Positions 17,507 to 27,508 of a DNA stretch of 64,000 nucleotides are shown here, in pieces. Origin of the DNA: Methylobacterium dankookense (GTDB lineage: Bacteria; Pseudomonadota; Alphaproteobacteria; Rhizobiales; Beijerinckiaceae); contig NZ_CABFVH010000002.1 in NCBI RefSeq assembly GCF_902141855.1, positions 62,001 to 126,000 of the forward strand, in the 5' to 3' direction. Under the pieces are notes generated by a model. That model had not been told where the DNA came from and searched no databases. It saw only the letters and a program-made list of their open reading frames with translations. The position numbers and the translations under genes were made by a program. Position 1 is the stretch's first letter. Each line of letters begins with the position of its first letter.

Positions 17507-17730
17507 AGGCCGTATTTCGCCCAAACGGCCCTGATCTCGTCGTCGGAGGCATAGTCGCCCCGCGCTTCCGCGGCGTCGGCCGCGTCCTCTTCGGCCTCCT
17601 CGGCAGGGCTGAAGCGATAGGGCTCTTGGTCCTCTCCGGCCAGGGCGAGGACCATGCGTGCGATGTCATCCTGCAGGTCCGCCGGCAATTCCCGCGCGGC
17701 CGCCACGGCCTTCTCGAGCAGATCCGTCAT
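17503..17730 (-). CDS. Antitoxin partner of the ParE-type toxin
   Basis: A 75-residue acidic protein starting MTDLLEKAVAAARELPADLQ. The N-terminal helices probably dimerise. The C-terminal half is strongly acidic (EEAEEDAADAAEARGDY) and ends DEIRAVWAKYGL, a tail suited to wrap the basic toxin. It lacks an obvious ribbon-helix-helix or AbrB DNA-binding segment. It belongs to a Rhizobiales antitoxin group known chiefly from its position before RelE/ParE genes. ATG at 17730. Confidence 0.85.
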   Translation of the reverse strand: MTDLLEKAVAAARELPADLQDDIARMVLALAGEDQEPYRFSPAEEAEEDAADAAEARGDYASDDEIRAVWAKYGL

Positions 17731-17812
17731 CGGCGCCTGATCCGTCACCACGCCATTATGCGTCGGGAGACGGACCGGGCCAATCGATTCCGTCCGGTGG
17801 CGGCACCCATCC

Positions 17813-18658
17813 TCACCCCACTTCCACCACGAGGTCCGGCCGGAAGGTCGTGCCCTCCACCGGGTTCGCCAGCCAGCGGCAGCGGCCGATTGCCATGTCG
17901 TGGCCCGCGTGGAAATGGCCGGAGATCCAGAGGTCGGGGCGGCCGGCATCGGGCAGGTCGTCGAGGAGCGTCGTCGCGTAGAAGGCCGGCACCCACCAGG
18001 GCACGCCCGGCGCGGTGCGGAAGGCATCCGCCGCGCGGGGGCTCGCCGGGTGATGGGTCAGCGCCACGGTCGGCCCTGCATGGGGTTTCCCGAGGGCATC
18101 GAGGAACAGCGCCCGCTCGGCGACATGCGCCGCCACCGCGTCGGCCGGCTGCCAGGGCGTGCCGTCCGCCTTGCGGATCGAGCCGCGATACTCGCGCGAG
18201 CCGGTGACCGGGTCGGTCATCCGGGCGGCGGCGTAGGCGACGGGATCCTCCGGGCGGCCCGGCGCGTCTGCATCGAGCCAGAGCCCGGCGAGCGACCAGT
18301 CGCTCCACAGCGTGGTGCCGACGAAGCGCACGCCGTCGAGCACCACCGCGGCGCTCCGCTGCAGCAGGTGGATGCGCGCGCCCGCCTCGTTCAGGCGCGC
18401 CACTTCCGCCTCCAGCGCGGCGAGGAGCTGGGGCGCGGTGCGCGGATCGCCGGTCGGCGCGTAATGCTCGTGGTTGCCCGGCACCAAGACGATCGGCCGG
18501 CCCCCCGCGAGGTGCAGGAGCGCGGCGAGCCCGCGCTCGGGATGGCCCTCGTAGAGGTCGCCCGCGCAGACGAGCACGTCGAAATCCACGCGCGGGACCG
18601 GGATCAGGTCGAGCCGGCGGCGCTCCAGGTGCAGGTCTGAGATCGGGAAGAGGCGCAT
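17813..18658 (-). CDS. Metallophosphoesterase (calcineurin-like)
   Basis: A 281-residue single-domain metallophosphoesterase. All dimetal-site motifs are present: DLH (residues 8-10), AGDLYEG, PGNHEHY, THHPASP and SGHFHAGHD near the C-terminus. There is no signal peptide, so it should be cytoplasmic. The substrate may be a nucleotide, phosphoprotein or nucleic acid; family membership does not decide it. The toxin-antitoxin pair follows on the same strand after 82 bases. ATG at 18658. Confidence 0.92.
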   Translation of the reverse strand: MRLFPISDLHLERRRLDLIPVPRVDFDVLVCAGDLYEGHPERGLAALLHLAGGRPIVLVPGNHEHYAPTGDPRTAPQLLAALEAEVARLNEAGARIHLLQRSAAVVLDGVRFVGTTLWSDWSLAGLWLDADAPGRPEDPVAYAAARMTDPVTGSREYRGSIRKADGTPWQPADAVAAHVAERALFLDALGKPHAGPTVALTHHPASPRAADAFRTAPGVPWWVPAFYATTLLDDLPDAGRPDLWISGHFHAGHDMAIGRCRWLANPVEGTTFRPDLVVEVG

Positions 18659-18714
18659 CGGTCAGGGGGTTCGCGAAGACGGGCCGCCGGTCCTGCGGAA
18701 GGATCCGCGTCGGT

Positions 18715-19320
18715 TCAAGGTTCCTGCGCGGCCCGCGCCGCCCGGCGCTCGGCCCGCGCAGCGCGGAACACGTCGCCGGCCGAATCGGCGTTGATCGCCG
18801 CGACGCCGACGGCGGCGACGATGTCCGGCCAGGGCGAGGGGTGCAGCGCGGTCACGATCCCGGCGATGATGATCGCGACGTTGGCGACCGCGTCGTTGCG
18901 GGCCGAGAGGTAGGCGGCCCGGGTCAGGCTGCCCGAGCCGTGCCGGTGCTTGCCGAGCATCAGCGCGCAGGTGACGTTGACGGCGAGCGCCCCGAGGCCG
19001 GTCAGGGTCAGCGGCACGGGGGCCGGCGCGGAGAAATCCGAGACCTTCTCCCAGACGGCGTAGGCGGTGGCGAGCGCGGGAACGAGCAGGATGCCGGCCA
19101 TCAGGGTGCCGAGGCGGGCGCGGTTCTCCGCCGACCAGCCGATGCCGGCGAAGATCAGCAGGTTGATCGCCGCGTCCTCCAGGAAGTCCAGGCTGTCGGC
19201 GATCAGCGCCACCGAGCCGATGGCGAGCGCCACCACGATCTCGATGCCGAAATAGCCGAGGTTCAGCGCCGCGACGCGGGCGACGACGGAGCGGAGCGCG
19301 GGCGAGGCGGCGGCCTTCAT
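18715..19320 (-). CDS. Cation diffusion facilitator family transporter
   Basis: A 201-residue protein with about five or six membrane helices and the cation-efflux (CDF) fold. The metal-site helix reads IADSLDFLEDAA, with Asp at both family positions but Leu-Asp-Phe where many zinc CDFs have HxxxD. The second half-site is SARNDAVANV. The cytoplasmic C-terminal metal domain common in CDFs is absent, making it a short form. It probably exports a divalent cation, or is a CDF-related protein of altered specificity. ATG at 19320. Confidence 0.85.
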   Translation of the reverse strand: MKAAASPALRSVVARVAALNLGYFGIEIVVALAIGSVALIADSLDFLEDAAINLLIFAGIGWSAENRARLGTLMAGILLVPALATAYAVWEKVSDFSAPAPVPLTLTGLGALAVNVTCALMLGKHRHGSGSLTRAAYLSARNDAVANVAIIIAGIVTALHPSPWPDIVAAVGVAAINADSAGDVFRAARAERRAARAAQEP

Positions 19321-19389
19321 CGGAGGCTGTTCCCTGGTCTGTCCGCCTCTTCGCCCAGGGCGGCCGCGCTGTCGAGGGCGGAGCGCGCC

Positions 19390-19737
19390 CTACCCGCCCC
19401 GTCCGTCGCGCCGCACCCGCACCGAGGCGAGCACGGCGCGGTGGGGCTGCCCCCGGGCCGCGACCGGAAGGGCCTCCGCGCCTGCGGCCGGCGCCGGCTG
19501 CGACGGGGCCCGGCCGGCCTCGCGCGCGGCCTTGGCCGCCTCGGCCTCGCACAGCCAGCGCAGCCGCCGGCGCAGCAGCGCCTCGACCGCGAAGGCGAGG
19601 ACCGCGCCGACGAGGCAGGCCGTGGCGGCGGCCAGCCCATTCGGGTTCGGGCCCTCGCCCAGCATCAGGGTGACGAGCCCGCCGAGCGCCAGGACCGCCC
19701 CGAGGGCGCCGAGGGAGATCGGATCGGAAGACGGCAT
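19390..19737 (-). CDS. Small membrane protein, unknown function
   Basis: A 115-residue protein with two predicted membrane helices (about residues 9-28 and 34-55). A basic, Ala-rich cytoplasmic tail follows (LLRRRLRWLCEAEAAKAAREAGR). No family is recognised. It lies 69 bases upstream of the CDF gene on the same strand and could share its transcript. It could also be a chance ORF in GC-rich DNA, but the clean two-helix pattern favours a real gene. Confidence 0.55.
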   Translation of the reverse strand: MPSSDPISLGALGAVLALGGLVTLMLGEGPNPNGLAAATACLVGAVLAFAVEALLRRRLRWLCEAEAAKAAREAGRAPSQPAPAAGAEALPVAARGQPHRAVLASVRVRRDGRGG

Positions 19738-19932
19738 GGCCCGATTGTGCGCTGCACCCCTTGGCCGCAGGTGAAGGCGATTGCTCGGATTGTCCGGATT
19801 CCGGCAGGCTCGCCGTCATGTCCGCCATAAGTCGAGGATGGCGGGCCCCGGGCTGGATTCGGCGCCCCGCCTGTGCGAGGCGAGAGGACACGCGCCGCGG
19901 ACAAGGGCGCGAACGACGAGGGAGCCCGAGAG

Positions 19933-20400
19933 ATGTTGCCCGAACTGCGCGTTCTGTACTTCGAGGATCTGGAGGTCGGGCTCTCCGAGACCTTGTCGAA
20001 GGTGATCGCCTCCTCCGACGTGGTCGGCTTCGCCGAGATCACCGGCGACCGCAACCCGATCCACCTCTCCGAGCACTTCGCGGCGCGCACGCCCTTCGGC
20101 ACGCGCATCGCCCACGGCCTCTACACGGCGGGCCTGATCTCGGCGGTGCTCGGCACGCGCCTGCCCGGCCCGGGCGCCGTCTACATCAGCCAGACTCTCA
20201 ACTTCCGCGCGCCCGTGCGCATCGGCGACACCGTCGACGTGACGGTGGAGGTGGCCGAGCTCGTGCCGGAGCGCCGCCGCGCCCGCCTGAAATGCACCTG
20301 CGCGGTGGCCGGCGAGATCGTGCTCGACGGCGAGGCGCTGGTGAAGGTGCCGACCAAGGCCGAGGCCGACCCGCTCGCCGCCCGCACGGGCAAGGCCTGA
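19933..20400 (+). CDS. MaoC-family (R)-specific enoyl-CoA hydratase
   Basis: A 155-residue single hot-dog protein. The hydratase-2 motif is present as ITGDRNPIHLSEHFA, with the catalytic Asp and His, followed by HGLYTAGLISAVLG. Such PhaJ-type enzymes hydrate trans-2-enoyl-CoA to (R)-3-hydroxyacyl-CoA, linking beta-oxidation to polyhydroxyalkanoate synthesis. The start MLPELRVLYFEDLEVG at 19933 matches the family length, and GAGAG lies just upstream. An RNA methyltransferase gene follows after 12 bases. Confidence 0.9.
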   Translation: MLPELRVLYFEDLEVGLSETLSKVIASSDVVGFAEITGDRNPIHLSEHFAARTPFGTRIAHGLYTAGLISAVLGTRLPGPGAVYISQTLNFRAPVRIGDTVDVTVEVAELVPERRRARLKCTCAVAGEIVLDGEALVKVPTKAEADPLAARTGKA

Positions 20401-20412
20401 CGCGAAAAGGCG

Positions 20413-21234
20413 ATGATCCCGGTCGCGGTCGAGGATCCGGCCGATCCCCGGCTCGCGCCCTACGCCGCCATGCGCGAGCGCGACCTCGTCGGGCGCGCGG
20501 GCCGCTTCATCGTCGAGGGCGAGGTGACGCTCCGCCTCCTCGCCTCGGCGCGCAGCCGCTTCCGGGCGGAATCGGTGCTGCTCGCCCCCGAGCGCTGGCC
20601 GGGCCTCGCTGCGGACCTCGCAGGGATCGACGCGCCGGTCTACCTCGCCGGCAAGGCGGCGATGAGCGCGGTGACGGGCTTCCCGATCCATCGCGGCGTG
20701 CTCGCCGTCGGCCTCCGCGGCCCGGAGCCCGGCGCGGAGGCGCTCGTGCCGCCCCCGCCCGCCCCGGCCCTGGTGCTCGGCCTCGCCGGGCTGACGAACC
20801 ACGACAATGTGGGCGGCTGCCTGCGCAACGCCGCCGCCTTCGGCGCCGACGCGGTGCTCCTCGACGCCGCGACCTGCGACCCGCTCTACCGCAAGGCGAT
20901 CCGCGTCTCGGCGGGAGCGGCCCTGATCACGCCCTTCGCGCGGCTCGCCCCCGATACCGACTGGCCGGCGCTCGCCGCGCGCCTCGGCCTGGAGCTGCTG
21001 GCGCTCAGTCCTGCGGGCGCCGAGACCCTGGACGCGCTCGATCCGCCGCGCCGCGCGCTCCTGCTCCTCGGCACCGAGGGGCCGGGCCTCGCGCCGGGTC
21101 TGATGGCGCGGGTGCGGACCCTGCGCATCCCGATGGCGCCGGGCTTCGATTCGCTCAACGTCGCCACCGCCGGAGCGATCGCCCTGCACCGGCTCGCGCG
21201 CCGCGCGGGACCTGTCCACGCCGAAGCGTGCTGA
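20413..21234 (+). CDS. SpoU/TrmH-family RNA 2'-O-ribose methyltransferase
   Basis: A 273-residue SPOUT methyltransferase. An N-terminal substrate-binding domain (about 1-105, with RFIVEGEVTLRLL) precedes the knotted SAM domain. Motif 1 is TNHDNVGGCLRNAAAFG, motif 2 LLLLGTEGPGL and motif 3 IPMAPGFDSLNVATAGAIALH. This is the TrmH/RlmB-like arrangement, so it modifies a ribose 2'-OH in rRNA or tRNA; the exact nucleotide is unknown. It shares a transcript with the MaoC gene. Confidence 0.92.
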   Translation: MIPVAVEDPADPRLAPYAAMRERDLVGRAGRFIVEGEVTLRLLASARSRFRAESVLLAPERWPGLAADLAGIDAPVYLAGKAAMSAVTGFPIHRGVLAVGLRGPEPGAEALVPPPPAPALVLGLAGLTNHDNVGGCLRNAAAFGADAVLLDAATCDPLYRKAIRVSAGAALITPFARLAPDTDWPALAARLGLELLALSPAGAETLDALDPPRRALLLLGTEGPGLAPGLMARVRTLRIPMAPGFDSLNVATAGAIALHRLARRAGPVHAEAC

Positions 21235-21266
21235 GCGGACCGCCGCGGCATGCCACTTCCGCATCC

Positions 21267-21284
21267 GGATCAGGGTCCTGATCC
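21267..21284. promoter_or_regulatory. 18-bp palindrome upstream of the carotenoid cluster
   Basis: GGATCAGG at 21267-21274 and CCTGATCC at 21277-21284 are perfect reverse complements separated by GT. The site is 33 bases after the RNA-methyltransferase stop and about 175 bases before the first desaturase gene. It could be a short terminator stem (7 bp, loop GGTC) or an operator for the pigment genes. Confidence 0.4.
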
Positions 21285-21460
21285 CGTCCACTCCTTCCGC
21301 GCGCGACCGGACAGATCCTTCTCATCCGACGGCGGTTGCGCGACAAAGGGATGCAATTGCCGAATGCCGGCGCGGTTCTAGCTTGGCTTTTCGTGAGCGG
21401 GCTGGTCGGCCGCGGTGAAGTCCTGGCCGAGATTTCCGGCCCCGCGTTCGAGAGGAGACG

Positions 21461-23056
21461 GTGGCGTTGCTGCATGCGGGAGACGGGCTGCGCAGGCTCT
21501 CCGGTCGCAGGGTCGTCGTCGTCGGAGCGGGCCCAGGCGGCCTCGCGGCGGCGCTCCTGCTCGCGCGAGCCGGAATCCATGTCACGCTGGTGGAGAAGGA
21601 CGATCAGGTCGGCGGCCGGACCAAAACGGTCGAGGCGCCCGGCGGCTACCGCTTCGACATCGGCCCGACCTTCTTTCTCTACCCCCAGATCCTCGCCGAC
21701 ATCTTCGAGAGCTGCGGCGAGCGCTTGGAAGACCATGTCAAACTGGAGCGGCTCGATCCGCAATACCACCTCGCCTTCGAAGGCGGCGGCGGCATCGCGG
21801 GCGAGATCCGCGCCACGGGGGACGTAGCCCGCCTCAAGGCCGAGATCGCGCGGATCGCTCCCGCCGACGCCGAGAACGTCGAGGCTTTCTTCGCGGAGAA
21901 CCGGACCAAGCTTCGCCACTTCAAGCCGGTGCTGGAACAGGCCTTCCACCGGTTCCGCAGCATGGCGAGCCCGGCCATGCTCGCCGCCCTGCCTTATCTC
22001 CATCCCGGCCGCAGCGTCGACCGCGACCTGAAGCGCCACTTCGCCGACCCGCGCGTGCGCCTCGCCTTCTCGTTCCAGACCAAATATCTCGGGATGTCGC
22101 CCTTCCGCTGCCCGAGCCTGTTCACGATCCTCTCGTTCCTCGAATACGAGCACGGGGTCTATCATCCGGTCGGCGGCTGCGGCGCGGTCTCGGAGGCGAT
22201 GGCGGGGCTCGCCCGCCGCATGGGCGTCGACATCCGGCTGGGCACGCGCGTCGAGCGGGTGCTGTTCGAGGGCAAGCGCGCCGCGGGCGTGGTGGCTGGC
22301 GGCGAGACGCTGCGGGCCGACGCGGTGATGATCAACGGCGACTTCGCCAAGGCGGTGCCGGAGCTGGTGCCGGAGACGCGCCGCCCGCGCTGGCGCGACG
22401 CCAAGGTCGCCAAGGCCCGCCTCTCCTGCTCGACCTTCATGATGTATCTCGGGATCGAGGGCGCCATGCCCGCGAGCCTCGGCCATCATACCATCCTGCT
22501 CGCCGAGGATTACGCGCGGAACATCCGCGAGATCACGGAGGGCACGCTGCCGATGGCGCCCTCCGTCTACGTGCAGCATGCGGGCTTCACCGACGGTGGC
22601 ATGGCGCCGCCCGGTCACACCGCCCTCTACGTGCTGGTGCCAGTGCCGAACCTGCGGGCCGGGATCGACTGGGCGGCGATCCGCGACTCGTACCGCACCC
22701 TCGTCTTGGAGCGGCTGAAGCTTCTGGGCCTCGGCGATCTGGAGGACCGAATCCGCTACGAGCGCATCGTCGATCCGACCCAGTGGCGCGACGACTTCTC
22801 TGTCCACGAGGGGGCGACCTTCAACCTCGCCCACGACTTGATGCAGATGCTGTGGTTCCGGCCGCACAACCGCTTCGGGCCGGGGCTCTACCTCGTCGGC
22901 GGCGGCACCCATCCGGGCTCCGGCCTGCCGGTGATCTACGAGGGCGCCCGCATCTCGGCCCGCCTGCTCATCGAGGAACTGCTCGGCGCCCGCGTGCCGG
23001 CCGGCGCTGGCATCCCCGACACCGCGCCGCTTGCCACCGGCGGGGAGGCAACGTGA
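21461..23056 (+). CDS. Phytoene-desaturase-family carotenoid enzyme (CrtI/CrtN-like), first copy
   Basis: A 531-residue FAD-dependent desaturase. The dinucleotide-binding motif [21 protein letters not shown] is at about residues 18-38, followed by [19 protein letters not shown]. The C-terminal FAD motif is [28 protein letters not shown]. It acts at the membrane on a long isoprenoid. In methylobacteria the pigment backbone is reported to be C30 and squalene-derived, so this may be a CrtN- or CrtP-type enzyme rather than a C40 desaturase. Start GTG at 21461 has AGGAG very close (3 bases). A DUF2141 gene overlaps its stop. Confidence 0.9.
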   Translation: MALLHAGDGLRRLSGRRVVVVGAGPGGLAAALLLARAGIHVTLVEKDDQVGGRTKTVEAPGGYRFDIGPTFFLYPQILADIFESCGERLEDHVKLERLDPQYHLAFEGGGGIAGEIRATGDVARLKAEIARIAPADAENVEAFFAENRTKLRHFKPVLEQAFHRFRSMASPAMLAALPYLHPGRSVDRDLKRHFADPRVRLAFSFQTKYLGMSPFRCPSLFTILSFLEYEHGVYHPVGGCGAVSEAMAGLARRMGVDIRLGTRVERVLFEGKRAAGVVAGGETLRADAVMINGDFAKAVPELVPETRRPRWRDAKVAKARLSCSTFMMYLGIEGAMPASLGHHTILLAEDYARNIREITEGTLPMAPSVYVQHAGFTDGGMAPPGHTALYVLVPVPNLRAGIDWAAIRDSYRTLVLERLKLLGLGDLEDRIRYERIVDPTQWRDDFSVHEGATFNLAHDLMQMLWFRPHNRFGPGLYLVGGGTHPGSGLPVIYEGARISARLLIEELLGARVPAGAGIPDTAPLATGGEAT

Positions 23057-23475
23057 GCAGGCGCGCCGTCCTCGCCTTCCTCCTCGCCCTCCCCCTCCCT
23101 GCCCGGGCCGCCGGCCTTCAGGTGGAGGTGGACGGCATCGAGCCCGGCGGCGGGACGGTCTACGTCACCCTCTGCCAGGGCGGCCTCTCCGAAGCGGCCT
23201 GCGTCGAGGGGCAGAACGCGCCGGGCACCGCGCCCGCGCGCACCTTCGTCTTCGACGACGTGGCGCCCGGCACCTACGCGGTCGCCGCCTTCCAGGACCA
23301 GAACGGGAATGGCCGGCTCGACCGGACCGGGCTCGGCTTGCCGCAGGAGCCCTACGGCCTGTCGGGCGGCGCCGGGCGGCATGCCCGGCCGAGCTTCGCC
23401 GAGGCCGCCTTCTCCTTGCGCGAGCCGGGGGCCGCCATCCGGGTGCGGCTCGCCCGCGCCCTGCCCCGGCGCTGA
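23053..23475 (+). CDS. Secreted DUF2141 protein
   Basis: A 140-residue protein with a signal peptide (residues 1-20, [19 protein letters not shown]). A beta-rich DUF2141 domain follows, with the family signature [24 protein letters not shown] and [11 protein letters not shown]. The DxNxNGxxD segment resembles a calcium-binding loop. It is expected in the periplasm or outer envelope. GTG at 23053 overlaps the desaturase stop by four bases, and the ABC ATPase begins 4 bases after it. It is therefore locked into the pigment transcript; DUF2141 genes next to carotenoid genes occur in other bacteria. Its role is unknown. Confidence 0.88.
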   Translation: MSRRAVLAFLLALPLPARAAGLQVEVDGIEPGGGTVYVTLCQGGLSEAACVEGQNAPGTAPARTFVFDDVAPGTYAVAAFQDQNGNGRLDRTGLGLPQEPYGLSGGAGRHARPSFAEAAFSLREPGAAIRVRLARALPRR

Positions 23476-23479
23476 CGCC

Positions 23480-24451
23480 GTGGCCCCGCTCCTGACGGCC
23501 GAGGGGGTCGCGCTGGCCTATCGCGGCGCCCGCGTCCTCGACGGGGTCGATCTCGCGCTCGCGCCCGCCGAGACCCTGGCGCTGCTCGGGCCCAACGGGG
23601 CCGGCAAGACCACCCTGATGCGCCTCGCCGCCGGCCGCCTGCGCCCGGATGCGGGCCGGGTCCGCGTCGAGGGCCGCGACCCCCATGCCGACCGGGCGGC
23701 GCGCGCCGCCATCGGCTGGGTGCCGCAGGAGATCGCTCTCTACCCCCGCCTCACCGTGGCGGAGAATCTCGGCGTCTTCGCGAGCCTCGCCGGCGTACCG
23801 CGGCGCGGGCGGCCCCAGGCCGTCGCGGCGGCCCTCGCGCTGGCCGAGATCGAGGCCGTGGCCGGCAGCCTCGTCGGCCAGCTCTCGGGCGGCTACCGGC
23901 GCCGGGTCAACATCGCCGCGAGCCTGATGAACCGGCCCCGCCTCGTCCTCCTCGACGAGCCGACGCAAGGGGTCGACCTCGCCGCCCGCGCCGCGATCCA
24001 CGCGGTGCTGCAGCGCCTCAGCGCCGAGGGCACCGCGATCCTGATCGCCACCCACGATTTCGCCGAGGCCGAGCGCCTCGCCGACCGCGTCGCCTTCATG
24101 GCCCGCGGCCGGATCCTGCGCGAGGGCGCCCTGGCGGACCTGCTGGCCGGCCTGCGCGCCGGGCCGCCGGAGCGCGAACTGGTGCTGGCGACCGCCCCCG
24201 CCCCGGCGGCGGAGGCCGTGCTGCGCCGGGCTGGCTTCCTGCCGCACGAGGGCGGCCTCGCCTGGCGCGCGGCCGAGCGCGGGACCGGCCTCGACGGTGC
24301 GGCCCTCCTCGGGCAATTGCGGGCGCAGGGCGTGCCGGCCTCGGAGCTGCGCGTGCGCGCGCCGGGCCTCGAGGCGCTCTATCTCGACGCGCTCAAGCCC
24401 CGCGCCGTGCCCGAGCCGCCGCCGAGCTTGGCCATGGGAGGCGCGCGATGA
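23480..24451 (+). CDS. ABC-2 exporter ATP-binding protein
   Basis: A 323-residue ATPase with one nucleotide-binding domain. Walker A is GPNGAGKTT, the signature [10 protein letters not shown], Walker [13 protein letters not shown], and the switch His lies in [10 protein letters not shown]. The roughly 100-residue C-terminal extension is typical of DrrA/NatA-type exporters. GTG at 23480 is the only start close to the family N-terminus. It is coupled to the permease gene by an ATGA overlap. Its place inside the carotenoid cluster suggests export or membrane placement of a pigment or a related lipid. Confidence 0.93.
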   Translation: MAPLLTAEGVALAYRGARVLDGVDLALAPAETLALLGPNGAGKTTLMRLAAGRLRPDAGRVRVEGRDPHADRAARAAIGWVPQEIALYPRLTVAENLGVFASLAGVPRRGRPQAVAAALALAEIEAVAGSLVGQLSGGYRRRVNIAASLMNRPRLVLLDEPTQGVDLAARAAIHAVLQRLSAEGTAILIATHDFAEAERLADRVAFMARGRILREGALADLLAGLRAGPPERELVLATAPAPAAEAVLRRAGFLPHEGGLAWRAAERGTGLDGAALLGQLRAQGVPASELRVRAPGLEALYLDALKPRAVPEPPPSLAMGGAR

Positions 24452-25644
24452 TCGGCGCCGCATTCCGGGTGATGCTGCTCAGCCTCGTGCGCGACCGGGC
24501 CGCCCTGGTCATGGCCTTCGTGCTGCCGACCGTGATCTTCTCGATCTTCGCGGCGATCTTCTCCGGCGCGGTGGGCGACCGCATCCGCATCCATCTCGGC
24601 CTTGCCGATCTCGCCCACACCCAGACCACCGGCCGCCTCGCGGCGGCTCTCGAAGCCGACCCGTCGCTGCGCGTCACGCGCCTGTCCGGCGATCTCGCGG
24701 CGGTGACGGCGGCGGTGCGCGCGGGCGCGGTCGACGTGGCCCTGGTGCTGCGCGGCGACCTCGCGGCCGCGCCCGCCGGCACCGCGCCGGAGGCCGACCG
24801 GCCGGTGGTGCTCGTCGAGGATCCGGCCAAGGCGCTCGCCACCCCGATCGCGCTGGGCCAGCTCCAGCGGGTGCTGAACGAGGCCCTGCCCGACGTGGTG
24901 CTCTCCCGCGTCGTCGCCGACGTGGAGCGCACCGGCAAGATCGGTCCGGACGAGCGCGCCTTCCTCGACGCGGCCTTCGCCGAGCAGCGGGCGAAGCGCG
25001 AGCCCTTCAGCTTCTCGGCCCTGGTGGAGCGGCAGGGCACGGCGGCGGCCGCGGGCAATGCGCGGGTCAGCTACTATGCCGGCGCCATCGCCGCGGTGTT
25101 CCTGCTCTTCGCCGCGATGCAGGGCGCCCTCTCGCTGGTGGACGAGCGCGAATCCGGTCTCGCCGACCGGTTGAGCGCGGGCCCCGGCGGCCTCGCCGTG
25201 ATCGTCCTCGGCAAGTTCGCCTTCCTCACGCTGCAGGGCGTCGTCCAGGCCGGGCTGATCTTCACCGCCGCAGGCCTGCTCTACGGCGTCGCCATCGGCC
25301 CGCACTGGCTTCCCTTCCTCGCCACCTGCCTCCTCGTCTCCGCCATGGCGGCGGGGCTGGCGCTCGCGGCCTGCGCGGCGGCGGCGACGCGCCAGCAGGC
25401 GCATCTCTGCGCGACCTTCGGCGTGCTGCTGCTCTCGGCGGTCGGCGGCAGCATGGTGCCCCGCTTCCTGATGCCGCCCTGGCTGCAGCAGGCCGGCTGG
25501 CTGACCCCCAACGCCTGGGCGATTGAGGCCTATCAGGGGGCGCTCGGCGAGGGCGTGGCGCTGACCGCCTGGGCCGTGCTGGCGGCCTTGGCGCTCGCCG
25601 GGCTCGGCGTCGCGCTCGGCCTCGCGGCCCGGCGGCCGGCATGA
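24448..25644 (+). CDS. ABC-2 type exporter permease
   Basis: A 398-residue permease of the ABC-2/YhgE class. One N-terminal helix (about 20-42) is followed by a large external loop of about 190 residues, then five helices from about residue 210 to the end. The pattern [10 protein letters not shown]...[16 protein letters not shown] fits drug- and lipid-type ABC-2 permeases. The ATG overlaps the ATPase stop (ATGA). With the ATPase it forms a complete half-transporter pair. The substrate is not readable; a carotenoid glycolipid is a context-based guess. Confidence 0.9.
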   Translation: MIGAAFRVMLLSLVRDRAALVMAFVLPTVIFSIFAAIFSGAVGDRIRIHLGLADLAHTQTTGRLAAALEADPSLRVTRLSGDLAAVTAAVRAGAVDVALVLRGDLAAAPAGTAPEADRPVVLVEDPAKALATPIALGQLQRVLNEALPDVVLSRVVADVERTGKIGPDERAFLDAAFAEQRAKREPFSFSALVERQGTAAAAGNARVSYYAGAIAAVFLLFAAMQGALSLVDERESGLADRLSAGPGGLAVIVLGKFAFLTLQGVVQAGLIFTAAGLLYGVAIGPHWLPFLATCLLVSAMAAGLALAACAAAATRQQAHLCATFGVLLLSAVGGSMVPRFLMPPWLQQAGWLTPNAWAIEAYQGALGEGVALTAWAVLAALALAGLGVALGLAARRPA

Positions 25645-25758
25645 GCGCCGCACATCACCCTGCCGCGCGACGCGGGAGCGCGTTGACCCCGGTCCCGGCG
25701 CGCACGACCATCAGCCCCGGCGGCCTCCCGCCCGGGCGTTCCGTAGGAGCGTAACGCG

Positions 25759-27285
25759 ATGCAGTCCGGTTCGTCGGTCGCCGTCATCGGCAGCGGTTTG
25801 GGCGGGCTCGCCGCCGCCTGCGTCTCGGCCGCGCGGGGGCACAGGGTCACCCTCTACGACAAGAACGACTGGCTCGGCGGCAAGGCGGCGGTGCTGCACG
25901 AGGGCGGCTTCCGCTTCGACATGGGGCCGACCATCCTCACGGTGCCCCGCGTGCTGGAGCGGATCTTCTCAGAGGCGGGACGCAGCGTCCACGACTACAT
26001 GGACCTGCGCCGCCTCGACCCGCAATGGCGCTGCTTCTTCGACGACGGCACCCGCATCGACCTGATGCAGGACGTCGCCACCATGGCGGCCGAGATGGAC
26101 CGCTTCGTGCCGGGCGCCGGGGCCGGCGAGGGCTACAAGAAATTCCTCGCGATCTCCGAGCATCTGCACGGCGTCTCGGAAAAATTCTTCTTCTGGAAGC
26201 CGGTCGAGGACCTGTTCGACACGATCAACATCCGCGCCAACATGAATCCGGGCACCCTGCGCGACGTGCTCTCCCTGCGCATGCACGCCTCGGTGGCGAG
26301 CACCATCCGCGGCAAGGTGAAGGATGCCCGCCTTGCGCAGATGCTCGACCATTTCGTGCAATATGTCGGCTCGTCGCCCTACGGCGCCCCCGCGGTGCTC
26401 TGCGCCATCGCCCACATGCAGACGGCGGACGGGGTCTGGTACCCGATGGGCGGCACCCGGGCCGTGGCCGAGGGGCTGATGAAGCTCGCCGAGGAGCTCG
26501 GCGCGACCCTGAAGCCCAACACCGAGGTCACCGGCCTCGACATCGTCGACGGCGCGGTGCGCGGCCTGCGCACGCGCGAGGGCACGGCGCCCTACGACGC
26601 CGTGATCTCCAACATGGATTCGGTGCGGACCTATCGCGAGCTCGTCGGCGGCGAGGCGGGCAAGGCCTACGAGCGGAAGAACCCCGAGCCCGCCTGCTCG
26701 GGCGTGGTGCTCTATCTCGGCCTGAACCGGCGCTACGAGCACCTGAACCACCACGATTTCGTCTTCTCGCGCGATCCCGAGGAGGAGTTCGACTGGATCT
26801 ACCGGAGGGGCGAGCCGGCGCCGGACCCGACCGCCTATCTCGCCGCCCCCTCCTCCACCGATCCGTCCGTGGCGCCGGACGGCGGCGAGGCGCTCTACGT
26901 CCTCGTGCACACCCCCTATCTGCGGCCCCACCACGACTGGTCGAAGATGTTCCCGGCCTATCGCCGGGTGATCCTCGACAAGCTCAAGCGCACCGCCGGG
27001 ATGCCCGATCTCGAGGACCGCATCGTGGTCGAGCGCCACCTCACGCCGCAGGACATCCACGACCGCTACAAGGTGCTGAACGGGGCGATCTACGGCCTCG
27101 CCTCGCACGGGCGGGTGATGGGCGCCTTCAAGCCCGGCAACCGCTCGCGGCAGGTGCGCGGCCTCTATCTCGCCGGCGGCGCGGCCCATCCCGGCCCCGG
27201 CATGCCGATGGTCATGATGTCCGGCTGGATCGCCGCCGACGCGCACGACCAGGACGCCCGCGGCGGCCTGCGCAAATCGGCGTGA
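25759..27285 (+). CDS. Phytoene-desaturase-family carotenoid enzyme (CrtI/CrtN-like), second copy
   Basis: A 508-residue FAD enzyme of the CrtI superfamily. The N-terminal FAD motif is VAVIGSGLGGLAAACVSAARG, followed by GGKAAVLHEGGFRFDMGPT. The C-terminal motif is GLYLAGGAAHPGPGMPMVMMSGW. It differs clearly from the first copy (for example VWYPMGGTRAVAEGLMKL), so the two should catalyse different steps, such as desaturation and terminal oxidation. ATG at 25759 has GGAG about 10 bases upstream. A 114-bp gap before it may hold an internal promoter. Confidence 0.92.
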   Translation: MQSGSSVAVIGSGLGGLAAACVSAARGHRVTLYDKNDWLGGKAAVLHEGGFRFDMGPTILTVPRVLERIFSEAGRSVHDYMDLRRLDPQWRCFFDDGTRIDLMQDVATMAAEMDRFVPGAGAGEGYKKFLAISEHLHGVSEKFFFWKPVEDLFDTINIRANMNPGTLRDVLSLRMHASVASTIRGKVKDARLAQMLDHFVQYVGSSPYGAPAVLCAIAHMQTADGVWYPMGGTRAVAEGLMKLAEELGATLKPNTEVTGLDIVDGAVRGLRTREGTAPYDAVISNMDSVRTYRELVGGEAGKAYERKNPEPACSGVVLYLGLNRRYEHLNHHDFVFSRDPEEEFDWIYRRGEPAPDPTAYLAAPSSTDPSVAPDGGEALYVLVHTPYLRPHHDWSKMFPAYRRVILDKLKRTAGMPDLEDRIVVERHLTPQDIHDRYKVLNGAIYGLASHGRVMGAFKPGNRSRQVRGLYLAGGAAHPGPGMPMVMMSGWIAADAHDQDARGGLRKSA

Positions 27286-27508
27286 CCATGTCGCACCCCG
27301 TTCCCTCTCCCCTCGACAGAAGAAGCGCGGGTCCCTTTCCCCTTGCGGGGAGGGGACAGGGGTGGTTCAGGATGAGGCGTGGCGGTGCCTCTTGCGCCAC
27401 CCGCACCTCCGGCTCCTCCCCGCAAGGGGGAGGAGAGGCCCATCGCGCATCGTTGCGCCCTTTTCGGACGGTTCTCGTCTCTCTCCCCCGCACTGGCGGA
27501 AGACCGAG
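27286..27508. repeat. Pair of inverted C/G-rich palindromes in the pigment cluster
   Basis: The 223-bp gap carries two palindromes of the same family in opposite orientation. The first contains CCCCTTGCGGGGAGGGG around 27340-27356, followed by ACAGGGGTGG. The second has CTCCTCCCC, loop GCAA and GGGGGAGGAG around 27413-27435. The paired layout resembles a mosaic of two REP-like units. It may stabilise or end the upstream message. No gene is supported here. Confidence 0.6.
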
